Below are positions 1 to 7,493 of a stretch of 16,758 nucleotides of DNA, in pieces. Numbering within the stretch: position 1 is the first letter of the stretch; every line of letters starts with the position of its first letter. The DNA comes from Thiomargarita sp. (GTDB taxonomy: Bacteria > Pseudomonadota > Gammaproteobacteria > Beggiatoales > Beggiatoaceae). The translations under genes were made by a program, and so were the position numbers. Below the pieces are notes generated by a model. That model had not been told where the DNA came from, searched no databases, and was given only the letters and a program-made list of their open reading frames with translations. The stretch spans positions 1 through 16,758 of the forward strand of contig DYNO01000058.1 of NCBI GenBank assembly GCA_020721025.1, written 5' to 3'.

Positions 1-724
1 TGAATTGTGTGGCTTGTGCTGTGGTTTCTAAATTAATGAATTGCTCTGTCGCGTCAAGTTCAACAGTATATTTTTCAACAGATTCAGTAAGTTGTTCAGC
101 CGCGTCGAGTTTTAACGTGGATTCTTCAATCGGTAGTTCAGTTGTGTCGAGTTCAGCGACAGATTTTTCAACGAATTCAGTGGATTCTGTAATTTGTTCA
201 GCCGCGTCGAGTTTTAACGTGGATTCAATCGGTGGAGGAATTTCGATAATTTCAGAAGGTTTGATTTCAGGTTCGCTAACTTGTTCAACGACTGATTGAT
301 TTTGCAGATGTTTTGCGTCGTCTAACAACACTTCAAGTAGCATTGGAGAAGCCGCGTCATGAACGCAGTTTGCGAGATGCCTACAGACGGTAGAATCGGC
401 GGGCGTGTACAAATAATTTGAGATAGACAGCGGTAAGCGTTCGATTTCGCTACATAATTTAAATCGTTGCTGTACATCCAAGGTTGGCAACGAGTTGATT
501 TTTTCAAGCAGGTGCTCACACAGTTGGTTTAATCCAGCGAGTTGTGCAGTTTGCGCGGACTGTTGAATGGTGTTGATATATTTCCGACAACTTTCAATCG
601 GTTGCGCTAACGCATCGGTGGGCTCTTCTGCACACAATGCCAGCGCGTGATAAAAATCATAAGCCTGCGCTGCTACTTGGTTATGCAGAGTATTCAGGGG
701 ATCAGGTTTGAGAATAGCGGACAT
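1..724 (-). CDS. ChpA/PilL-like chemotaxis histidine kinase, N-terminal part only
   Basis: The frame is open from an ATG at 722-724 to the left edge, giving 241 residues with no stop, so the gene is cut by the window. Residues 1-145 look mostly helical. A segment around 60-80 (AGLNQLCEHLLEKINSLP) resembles the helical Hpt-like domains that open large CheA-type hybrid kinases, but I see no phospho-accepting histidine motif. From about 150 on, the protein is an acidic Glu/Thr/Ser-rich linker with a 34-residue internal repeat (ESTLKLDAAEQ at 167 and again at 201). No kinase domain is visible. The ChpA identity rests on position: it lies directly downstream of the chemoreceptor, where pilJ is followed by (pilK and) chpA in Pseudomonas. 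The Shine-Dalgarno is weak. It could instead be another scaffold protein of the same pathway. Confidence 0.6.
   Translation of the reverse strand, partial: MSAILKPDPLNTLHNQVAAQAYDFYHALALCAEEPTDALAQPIESCRKYINTIQQSAQTAQLAGLNQLCEHLLEKINSLPTLDVQQRFKLCSEIERLPLSISNYLYTPADSTVCRHLANCVHDAASPMLLEVLLDDAKHLQNQSVVEQVSEPEIKPSEIIEIPPPIESTLKLDAAEQITESTEFVEKSVAELDTTELPIEESTLKLDAAEQLTESVEKYTVELDATEQFINLETTAQATQF
92..226 (-). repeat. 33-bp perfect direct repeat inside the chpA-like linker
   Basis: Bases 92-124 and 194-226 are identical over 33 bp, spaced 102 bp apart, which is exactly 34 codons. The reading frame is kept, so this is a duplicated coding unit in an acidic linker. Weaker related motifs (Glu-Leu-Asp-x-Thr-Glu) lie between and after the copies. 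Confidence 0.85.
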
Positions 725-756
725 GGCGTGAGTACAGGAGTAAAATGTGAGAGTTT

Positions 757-789
757 AGACCTGTTAAGTTGGTGAAACTCCACAGGTCT
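757..789 (-). other. Intercistronic hairpin between the chemoreceptor and chpA-like genes
   Basis: AGACCTGT at 757-764 and ACAGGTCT at 782-789 form a perfect 8-bp inverted repeat. Inside it, AGTT (767-770) and AACT (776-779) can pair to make an upper stem with a 5-nt loop. It lies 10 bp after the chemoreceptor stop codon. There is no T-tract on the minus-strand side, so it looks more like an mRNA-stabilising or attenuating structure than a full intrinsic terminator. Confidence 0.55.
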
Positions 790-799
790 GATGTTCCGA

Positions 800-3349
800 T
801 TATGCGTCTTCGTGACCGGTCGGTAATTTAAATACACGAATGGATTCAATCAATTGTTTAGAATATTCCACCAAACGATCTGTCTGAATGGTTTGTTCAT
901 CCAACTGTCTTGCGGTTTCTTGCGTGCTTTGTTGAATGACCTGCACCCGTTCCCGTAAATCGTTACTGATCTGGGCTTGTTGCCGTGATGCCATTGCAAT
1001 TTGTTGCACCACTTGCACCAAGTTGGCGGTGGTATTCTGGGTTTCTTTCATCTGTTCACCCGCCCGTTCTGCGAGTCGTGACCCTTCCACCACCTGTTGA
1101 ATGGTTCTGTCCATCGTGGCAATGGTGTCATTGGTTTCCACCTGAATGTTTTTCACCAATGCAGAAATCTGTGAGGTCGCATTCCGTGAGCTTTCAGCAA
1201 GCCGTTGCACTTCGTCCGCAACCACAGAGAACCCGCGCCCTGCTTCCCCTGCGGCTGCCGCTTGCATCGACGCATTCAACGCCAAAACGTGTGTCCGTTC
1301 AGCGATGTTATTAATGATGTCAACGATGGAGCTAATTTCTTGAGAACGTTCACCTAACCGTTTGATCCGTTTTTCAGTTTCATGAATGGTTTCACGAATT
1401 TCACCCATCCCATCGACAGTCGAGGTTACGGTTGCCAACGCGGTTTGAGTCGAACGAGTCGCTTGTTGGGCAATTTCGTTACAAGATTGAGCGACTTCGG
1501 CAATTTTGTTCATGGCTTCGGCAGCAGCAGATAATTCCGCCATCGTGGTATCAACAACGTCACGTTCTTTTTCCGCCATTTTAGAAACTTTGTCACCTTG
1601 CACTTTGACTTGCAAGGAAACCGCTTCAACGTCGTCAGAAATGCGCCGTACATTGAGCAACACCCGGCTGGTTTCGGTCGCCATCTGGTTAATTGCGTCT
1701 GCCAGTGGTCCAGTAACATCTTCAGTAACAGGTACTTGGACGGTCAAGTCTCTCTGTGATAATTGGAATGAGGCTTTTAACAATTCAATAATTGAGTTGT
1801 TGAGCATTTCATTTTCTTTCTCAGCTTTTGCCAATGCCGATAAGCGGTCGTCAAGCAAGCCATTGAACGCGTTTGCTAAAGTTTCCAATTCGTCACCCGT
1901 TTTAATGTCAGCACGAGCAGTAAAGTCACCTTCTGCAACACGAGTCACGGTTTCTTCTAAGTGGCTAATGGGGGCAGCAATCCGTCCGAAGAAGATAATT
2001 CCTGCGCCCCCTCCGAGAATCAAAATTGCCAACGCGATAGGGATAGAACCCGTTTGAATCTCAGTGGTTAAGGCTTCTAACCGTTCCAAAGATTCGGCTT
2101 CGCTAATGTCAGAGAAAATCGCCCAAGATAAACCGGTCACGTTAATTGGCGCGAAGGCGGATAACACAAAATCTCCTCGATAATCAGGGAATAAGTCGTA
2201 ACCGGTCACGCCAGAAAACGCTGAACGCACCCCCGGACTGTCCACCCGTTGCAAGCCTACACTGGTGTCTTTTAAGGAGATTTCCTCGATACCTTCAGGT
2301 TCTAAACCCGAATCTTGAATTGCTGCGAGATAGCGTTCTTTGTCTTCAATCAACATCCGACTGTCATTACGCATGGTGCCATCGGACGCAACAATGTAAG
2401 TTTCCCCAGTGCGCCCCGATTCATCCACTCGCCACGCTTTGTTATACGTCATGATTTCGTTAATGGTGTCAATCGTTACGCGAAAAACCAGCACGCCAAT
2501 TCGCTGTCTGCCGTCAAAAATTGGGGTACTCATGAAGGCTTCAGGCGTTTCATATTCGGGCAGATAATTGGCAAAGTCCACCAAACTTACTTGTCCATGA
2601 GGGGCATTACGGGCGGCGGCAAAGGCTTCGCTCAGTCCTGTTTTTGCAAACGCGCCATCAGTTAGGGAAGTGGCAAAATCTATATTTTTCAATGAAGAAT
2701 AAATCACATTGCCCGTATCGATATCTACCAAATAAACATCGTCAATGTTAAATCGTTGTCTAAAATCATTAATCTGGCGATGATAATTTTTATGAAACCG
2801 GGTGTAGCCGGAAGCGTCCGCCGCATAACGGAATTCTTCCTTCGTTCCAAGTGGATTGGGATTGTTGGCAATGTAATAATATTGCAGCGCGACACTGTTA
2901 TCATTCAACTGCTTGACCATTTCCTCCAAGTTACGATCTAGTTTATGATTGGCACTTTTATATTCGGTGCTAAAATCTTCGAGATAGTAACTTTTTAAGG
3001 ATTCGCGAAATTGTCCCATTGGCAGTTGTTGCGGAATGGGCGGTCCATCTTCCATTTTCAGCGCGGCTTCTTGGGTAAATCGCGGAAATGCGTCTTTAAA
3101 ATCTTTCATGGCACTGACTACGGTGCTGTCATCGGCATAGACTTGAATTTGGTTGTTGACTAGCCGAAAATAGCCTTCAATTTGTGATTTTTTGGTATCA
3201 CGAATCGAACTGATGTGACTGCGCGCACTTTCCGTCAGTGCTTGTTGTCCCAACGTTCCTGCAATTTTACTGGTGAAATACGCGGTAATGAGTACCGGTA
3301 ACACCGCTAAGAATGCCGAACCGAGAAACATCTTTTGACGAATTCTCAT
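800..3349 (-). CDS. Methyl-accepting chemotaxis protein with Cache-type sensor (PilJ position)
   Basis: This 849-residue inner-membrane chemoreceptor should sense a periplasmic ligand and control the CheA-type kinase through the CheW protein encoded just upstream. A membrane segment (about 8-27) is followed by a periplasmic region of about 400 residues with a double-Cache look (GRTGETYIVASDGTMRNDSR near 313-331). A second membrane segment (about 435-456) leads into a HAMP domain (about 457-508), a second HAMP-like stretch (about 520-570) and a long coiled-coil signalling domain. The hairpin tip at about 683-720 (ERTHVLALNASMQAAAAGE, GRGFSVVADEVQRLAE) is diagnostic of MCPs. There is no C-terminal CheR/CheB-tethering pentapeptide. 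Pseudomonas PilJ has a smaller, different periplasmic region, so this is PilJ-like by context and signalling domain, not by sensor. AAGGAG at 3357-3362 lies 7 nt upstream of the ATG. Confidence 0.93.
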   Translation of the reverse strand: MRIRQKMFLGSAFLAVLPVLITAYFTSKIAGTLGQQALTESARSHISSIRDTKKSQIEGYFRLVNNQIQVYADDSTVVSAMKDFKDAFPRFTQEAALKMEDGPPIPQQLPMGQFRESLKSYYLEDFSTEYKSANHKLDRNLEEMVKQLNDNSVALQYYYIANNPNPLGTKEEFRYAADASGYTRFHKNYHRQINDFRQRFNIDDVYLVDIDTGNVIYSSLKNIDFATSLTDGAFAKTGLSEAFAAARNAPHGQVSLVDFANYLPEYETPEAFMSTPIFDGRQRIGVLVFRVTIDTINEIMTYNKAWRVDESGRTGETYIVASDGTMRNDSRMLIEDKERYLAAIQDSGLEPEGIEEISLKDTSVGLQRVDSPGVRSAFSGVTGYDLFPDYRGDFVLSAFAPINVTGLSWAIFSDISEAESLERLEALTTEIQTGSIPIALAILILGGGAGIIFFGRIAAPISHLEETVTRVAEGDFTARADIKTGDELETLANAFNGLLDDRLSALAKAEKENEMLNNSIIELLKASFQLSQRDLTVQVPVTEDVTGPLADAINQMATETSRVLLNVRRISDDVEAVSLQVKVQGDKVSKMAEKERDVVDTTMAELSAAAEAMNKIAEVAQSCNEIAQQATRSTQTALATVTSTVDGMGEIRETIHETEKRIKRLGERSQEISSIVDIINNIAERTHVLALNASMQAAAAGEAGRGFSVVADEVQRLAESSRNATSQISALVKNIQVETNDTIATMDRTIQQVVEGSRLAERAGEQMKETQNTTANLVQVVQQIAMASRQQAQISNDLRERVQVIQQSTQETARQLDEQTIQTDRLVEYSKQLIESIRVFKLPTGHEDA

Positions 3350-3415
3350 GCTTTAACTCCTTGAGATTAACGAAAAATACAGGACATTACTTTAAAATTT
3401 GGTGGTGCTGCACAG

Positions 3416-3469
3416 GTCAGGAAAATCAGTTATTTTAACCCAGATTTTAAACCTGACAGGTTTGAATCT
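3416..3469 (-). repeat. Overlapping inverted repeats between cheW-like and chemoreceptor genes
   Basis: GTCAGGAAAATC (3416-3427) can pair with 3443-3457, leaving a 3-nt bulge, for a 12-bp stem. Overlapping it is the near-perfect palindrome AAACCTGACAGGTTT (3449-3463), flanked by AGATT (3442-3446) and AATCT (3465-3469). The two pairings exclude each other. They lie between the cheW-like stop and the chemoreceptor Shine-Dalgarno, and could be an operator, an mRNA structure or a dispersed palindromic repeat. Confidence 0.5.
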
Positions 3470-3522
3470 CTGCAAAATATTGTCATCTTGACTGAATGTG
3501 GTACTATCTTACATTTAAGTAG

Positions 3523-4074
3523 CTATGTAGCTATCCGGTGCGATAATGATTCAAAAAATCCGTGATGATCAAAACTAAACCAGACTTCGCCATTTTTTTC
3601 ATAGCCGAGATGAGTGAATGGTTTCAGGGCACTGGGGAGTGGTGGTAAATTTTCTAACTTATCTTCGGGAACAAAGATCAAGTGGATGGGGAGATCGTCT
3701 AATAAAATGGCTCCCGCATGATCACCACTCCCTAGGATTAATAACATCCGTTTTTTCTGTTGCTTGCGCTCAAAACTCAATAGCATGTTTAAATCAAACA
3801 CTGGAACTAAATTACCTCGTAGGTTAATCAAGCCCAACAACCATGAGGCAGTATTCGGAATGGCACAGGTTTGTTTGAGTTCCGTCAATTCACTGATGGC
3901 ATGTTCTCCAATCAATAAGCCAATGTTACCCACACGAAAACCCAAGCGTCGCATCGTTTCCACTTGTTGCATGTTGCGGGCGAGCGGGTCAGATTGGCGA
4001 TTGAGGGGACGATTGAGCGCGTCACTGGGAATGAGCCAAGGAGTTTTTTTGCCGTTCGTAGGTACATTCATCAT
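3523..4074 (-). CDS. CheW-like coupling protein (PilI-like)
   Basis: This is a cytoplasmic adaptor of 183 residues that would link the chemoreceptor to the CheA-type kinase. The CheW fold starts near residue 45 (FRVGNIGLLIGEHAISEL). The most conserved block is at 72-95 (AIPNTASWLLGLINLRG, then NLVPVFDL), the usual CheW/PilI signature. The first 40 residues are a polar extension. Two adjacent ATG codons (4072-4074 and 4069-4071) could both serve as start, with only a weak AGTGG upstream. It lies between the substrate-binding lipoprotein and the chemoreceptor on the same strand, about 170-190 bp from each, and takes the place pilI holds before pilJ in Pil-Chp clusters. Confidence 0.9.
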   Translation of the reverse strand: MMNVPTNGKKTPWLIPSDALNRPLNRQSDPLARNMQQVETMRRLGFRVGNIGLLIGEHAISELTELKQTCAIPNTASWLLGLINLRGNLVPVFDLNMLLSFERKQQKKRMLLILGSGDHAGAILLDDLPIHLIFVPEDKLENLPPLPSALKPFTHLGYEKNGEVWFSFDHHGFFESLSHRIAT

Positions 4075-4265
4075 CTGAAAACCACTTTATTCATAAGAAG
4101 TTACCCCATTGGCAACGATTCGATGGAATCAATTAATAGGATAATTTTAAAATTTCATCTCAGTTTCAATCAGTTGGTGAGTCAAATTTTTCAACATACT
4201 GATTTTGAGGTTGATTTAAAACTATCCATTGGGTCGCGCTGTTTTCTGCCAACGGCTGTCTTGTT

Positions 4266-5438
4266 TTATTCAAAAGTATAAGCGAATTGTTGTAATGGTT
4301 TCGCATTGTAATGCAACATTTTTTCTTCACGACCGGGATAAGAAACCCATTCTGAATAAAGCGATTCTCTCTTGCCGGACTTGGCTTCACTCACCAACCT
4401 GGTATTTTCTAACCCATGACGTTTGATAAAGTAATTAACATGGCGCATGGTTTTTTTCATCGCACGCACATTACGCATGGCAGACAAGGCTTTGTTGGGA
4501 GTATCATTGAGCGATACACTGGCAATCTGAGTATCAAATTCCCGACGTGGCAGTTTGATCAGATCGGCAAGGGCATCTAGGGTGGTACCACGCCGCGTAC
4601 CTTGCAAACGTTTCATGACGGAGAACCAAATGTCAAGCAAGGCTTTGGATAAATTGGGATGTTGTTTCAAAACCTCGCGTCGCACCACCAAGATATAATT
4701 GATTTCATCGGGTGTTTCGCGACTGTCGAATACGATTTGAGCCCCCTGATCCTTGATCAGCTTGGGAATATTGGGATTGGTTGCCCCAACGCCAAACACT
4801 TGATTATCCATAAAAATTTTTGGAATGTCGGCAGCAGTTGCAACATTTTGAATTTTAACGTACTGATTGGGAATGATTTGATTGCGTATGAGGAAACGGT
4901 CTAATAAGTAGTGTTCCGCTGAAAATTGTCGTACCGCGAAAGTTTTACCGCCGTAATTGCTATCATTACTGTTGCTGCGAACCAAAAGTGCCTCATTACC
5001 CTCACTGCGTCCCACCACCAAGATCACATCAGATTCGACATTGTTTCCCACGAACTGAATCACGGCTTCAATGTTAGTCGTTGCAATGGCATCAAGTTCT
5101 TTGTCAACAAACCGTTGCACCAATTTTGCTTGTTCATCTGTGGTGAATTCGATGCTCAGATGGTATTTATCGGCGTAATTTTGATAGCTATTTTCTTGCT
5201 GCGCTAAAAACCAAGGCATCCACGCGATATGATAACCCGCACCAAATTTAAGTTGCGCGACTTCATTCTTATTGGTCTTGGAATCATTTGCAGTTGGTTT
5301 TGCAGTTGATCCGCCTTGGGCTGGTTTGGCACCTCCACCACCCATAAAACTAGAGATATAATCGCATGATGTTAAGGATAATAGCAGCACAAATGCTAGA
5401 AATATTCGCGCTTTGATGGCAGTTTGATAAAACGACAT
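4266..5438 (-). CDS. Orphan ABC-type substrate-binding lipoprotein (SsuA/TauA/NMT1-like)
   Basis: This 390-residue protein has a lipoprotein signal peptide: basic start, hydrophobic segment about 11-21, and lipobox LTSC with Cys25. Asp26 follows the lipid-bearing cysteine; in Escherichia coli this +2 residue keeps lipoproteins in the inner membrane. A Gly/Pro/Thr/Asn linker (about 33-60) leads to a periplasmic binding fold. FGAGYHIAWMPWFLAQQE (65-82) and LDAIATTNIEAVI match the start and first hinge region of nitrate/sulfonate/taurine-type binding proteins. The ligand cannot be read from the sequence. No permease or ATPase gene is seen nearby; the neighbours are response regulator, CheW and chemoreceptor genes, which suggests a sensory rather than a transport role. 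AAGGG lies 7-8 nt before the ATG. Confidence 0.82.
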   Translation of the reverse strand: MSFYQTAIKARIFLAFVLLLSLTSCDYISSFMGGGGAKPAQGGSTAKPTANDSKTNKNEVAQLKFGAGYHIAWMPWFLAQQENSYQNYADKYHLSIEFTTDEQAKLVQRFVDKELDAIATTNIEAVIQFVGNNVESDVILVVGRSEGNEALLVRSNSNDSNYGGKTFAVRQFSAEHYLLDRFLIRNQIIPNQYVKIQNVATAADIPKIFMDNQVFGVGATNPNIPKLIKDQGAQIVFDSRETPDEINYILVVRREVLKQHPNLSKALLDIWFSVMKRLQGTRRGTTLDALADLIKLPRREFDTQIASVSLNDTPNKALSAMRNVRAMKKTMRHVNYFIKRHGLENTRLVSEAKSGKRESLYSEWVSYPGREEKMLHYNAKPLQQFAYTFE

Positions 5439-5498
5439 AACGCATCCCTTATGTATGTGAATTGAGGCTGGCTCTAACCAACGAGAAACGGTTTGGGT

Positions 5499-5504
5499 AT
5501 TATA
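5499..5504 (-). promoter_or_regulatory. Possible -10 box for the substrate-binding lipoprotein gene
   Basis: Read on the minus strand these bases are a perfect TATAAT. Transcription would begin near 5492 and give a leader of roughly 54 nt before the lipoprotein ATG. The matching -35 position is poor (GACTCA at 17-bp spacing), so it is only a candidate. Confidence 0.35.
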
Positions 5505-5612
5505 ACGAAACTGGAGGTTACTGAGTCGTGCTCACCCTGCCAATAGGATAATAAATTTTTTAGCAAATAACAAGTTATATTGGCAACTTAATGTACTACT
5601 TTAAGATTATCG

Positions 5613-5660
5613 GTAGTGGTCGTAGTGGTCAGTTGACAATTGTTTTATGGCTAGTAAAAT
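5613..5660 (+). promoter_or_regulatory. Plus-strand sigma70-like promoter next to a 9-bp tandem repeat
   Basis: TTGACA (5633-5638) and TAAAAT (5655-5660) are separated by 16 bp, a near-consensus sigma70 promoter pointing away from the lipoprotein gene. Directly upstream, GTAGTGGTC occurs twice in tandem (5613-5621 and 5622-5630). No clear gene follows on the plus strand. It could drive a small RNA, be a relic, or arise by chance in AT-rich DNA. Confidence 0.3.
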
Positions 5661-6595
5661 CAATGGATTAAAATCTGAAAATCCTGACAAGTTTCGCACT
5701 GATAGACTTTTTGGCGAGAGTGAGATACGAAAGGTGATCATACCGCAAATTGAACATTGATATTAATCAATGTATCGTTATCCGTGCCAAAGCGAGCGCA
5801 TATTAAATAAATATGTTTTGAATCAAGTAAATATCTCAGATGAGACGGCAAAATAACGTAACTTGACGTTTTGTTGAATATAGATATCGACGATGTGAGT
5901 ATTTTTAATGGTGAATAACCGATTGCAGGACGGATCACTCATAATTACATTTGTCGAAGTAATGCAAATTTTATATTGTTTTAGAAGTCATGCAGTTTAA
6001 TGTTCAATCTATTCAGGTGGTTGGTGCTCCAGCCCATTTCAACTGTGTAACTTCTATATTCAGCGAATTCGCAAGCTTGCATTTTCGCGCGTAGTGTGGA
6101 GACATCAGAATATGGAATGTTTTATTTGGTTCAATTTACAAATATGCTATCCGACGATAAAATTTGAACGACTAGATGATATAACGGGGAATTCAGATAA
6201 AATCTTCCGCCTCCGACCCGTGCGACTCACTTAGAACAATCGCTTGAATTTAAAGCAGTTATTGGTAGTGAATCGCGAAAGTCGGATTTTATCTTCTTTA
6301 CAATTCAACTTAAAATCAAATCATTAGCGTGTTTTAGTGTTGAGGAAAGGGGTTTAACGCCTGCTTCCAACAAACCATTATTCCGTTCTTCGAGTTATTT
6401 CAATCAGTCGCCAAATGTTGGACAGTAAAATTAATGAATTGAATTGGTTACTATCCACCACTCACTTAAACCGTTGTTACACAGGTACTCAAAATATTTT
6501 GCTTCGTTGTCTTTTTTCGACAGGCGCGCCACAACAATGCAGTTATCAAACTGTTCCAAATAATTGACTGATCGTACAGTCTTTCTTTATTGAAT

Positions 6596-6650
6596 CGGAT
6601 TTATTCACGCGTTGTCCCACTTTAAGCAGACAGTCGAACATCGCGCGCAT
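6596..6650. repeat. Dispersed intergenic repeat, copy 1
   Basis: ACAGTCGAACATCGC at 6630-6644 matches ACAGTCAAACATCGC at 9144-9158 in 14 of 15 positions. Weaker similarity continues leftward through a GCGTT-containing stretch, with an insertion in the second copy. Both copies lie just downstream of a minus-strand gene (pilH-like here, zapD for the other). A two-copy degenerate repeat is likely but its true borders are not visible. Confidence 0.35.
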
Positions 6651-6659
6651 TCTCTAAAA

Positions 6660-7025
6660 TTATTTAAAATGGTTGATTTGCTCTATAATCTGGTCTGGAG
6701 TATAAGGCTTTTGTACCAATGCCTTGCCCCCTTGCATCTCAGCCCACATTCTATCTGCTTTTTGTCCCTTACTTGTGACAAATACGATAGGGATATGTTT
6801 AGTTGACTCATTATGAGAAATTTCCCGACAGGCTTGATAGCCATCCATTTGTTGCATGACGACATCCATAAAAATCAAATCGGGTTTCTCAGCAGCGGCT
6901 TTTTCAATTGCCTCTTGTCCTGACGCAGCCGCAATCACCTTGTAGCCTGCATCTTGTATGATATTCTGGATGTTCATGCGGTCTACTGTTGAATCGTCGA
7001 CAACAAGAATTTTCTGAATAGGCAT
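6660..7025 (-). CDS. pilH: PilH-like single-domain response regulator
   Basis: This is a complete 121-residue receiver domain with no output domain. The acidic pair is Asp10-Asp11 and the phospho-acceptor is Asp54 in IFMDVVM. Thr84 and Lys106 complete the active site. The stretch VTSKGQKADRMWAEMQGGKA closely follows the corresponding helix of Pseudomonas PilH, including the Trp and the Gln-Gly pair. This separates it from CheY of flagellar systems. In Pil-Chp pathways PilH acts with PilG downstream of ChpA to set pilus retraction and motility. A Shine-Dalgarno (AGGAG, 7036-7040) lies about 10 nt before the ATG. It stands alone, about 1.06 kb from the pilG-like gene and 1.2 kb from the lipoprotein gene, whereas pilG and pilH are normally adjacent. 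Confidence 0.9.
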   Translation of the reverse strand: MPIQKILVVDDSTVDRMNIQNIIQDAGYKVIAAASGQEAIEKAAAEKPDLIFMDVVMQQMDGYQACREISHNESTKHIPIVFVTSKGQKADRMWAEMQGGKALVQKPYTPDQIIEQINHFK

Positions 7026-7493
7026 CTTGGATACTCTCCTCGTGTTGTTCAGTTTTGTTGTATTGTGTTGTATGCCATGGATAAAGTTGACCGATCATTT
7101 TTTCTTAGGAAATGCTAGGATCACTAACACTCACTAACTGCCACATTACTTTGTGGGGCTGATCTACCAAGGTACAGAACATACAACATTCTGTACGCAT
7201 TTCTATAGAAAATAAACGTGTGCCACTTCATTTAAACATCACAGGCTTGGTTTTTGCCGTAAGGTACATGTATCTTTTAAAGTGGAGCTTATTTCTACAT
7301 GATTGACTACTTAAAAAACTGAGTGCCATCTACTTCTATCGTATGTAATCCATAATAAATCAAAATGAATTGTAGAAAAATTAGTGATTGTTGTCAACCT
7401 TCTCAATGACATTATCACTGAGTTATCGCAAGAATCACAGTTTTATCGCGTTGTATCCTCATTTTCTGTCACTACCAATCCGATCCTAAAAAG
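7026..7493. other. Noncoding gap upstream of pilH-like gene with an 8-bp hairpin
   Basis: No gene is supported here. GTACAGAA (7172-7179) and TTCTGTAC (7189-7196) form a perfect 8-bp stem with a 9-nt loop about 150 bp upstream of the pilH-like ATG. It could be a regulator site or an insertion-sequence end structure. The pilH-like promoter should lie within this stretch but no strong -35/-10 pair stands out. Confidence 0.45.

Larger units (their letters stand above)
5439..6659. other. 1.2-kb AT-rich gap with no intact gene, possibly decayed coding DNA
   Basis: Apart from the candidate lipoprotein promoter, nothing in this stretch is a convincing gene. Several short protein-like frames follow one another in shifting minus-strand phases. 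Examples are a frame from 6564 down to about 6433 containing DNCIVVARLSKKDNEAKYFE, and one at 6305-6394 containing NGLLEAGVKPLSS, which resembles the tail of the tnpB remnant further right. A 37-codon plus-strand frame starts at 5647. Inverted repeats AGATAAAATC/GATTTTATCT lie at 6195-6204 and 6285-6294. A broken gene or mobile element is plausible but I cannot name it. Confidence 0.5.

Noticed and set aside
92..226. Short direct repeats that might suggest a CRISPR array
   Set aside because: Only two copies, not palindromic, and exactly in frame inside a coding sequence.
9..299. A 96-codon plus-strand frame rich in Ser and Val
   Set aside because: It is the reverse reading of the repetitive chpA-like linker; the minus frame continues through the whole region to a plausible start.
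1506..2057. A 183-codon plus-strand frame opposite the chemoreceptor
   Set aside because: It is a shadow of the chemoreceptor signalling domain, whose minus-strand translation is unambiguous.
5738..5938. A 66-codon minus-strand frame in the large gap
   Set aside because: No Shine-Dalgarno, no recognisable motif, and the surrounding DNA is full of short broken frames. Kept only as part of the possibly decayed interval.
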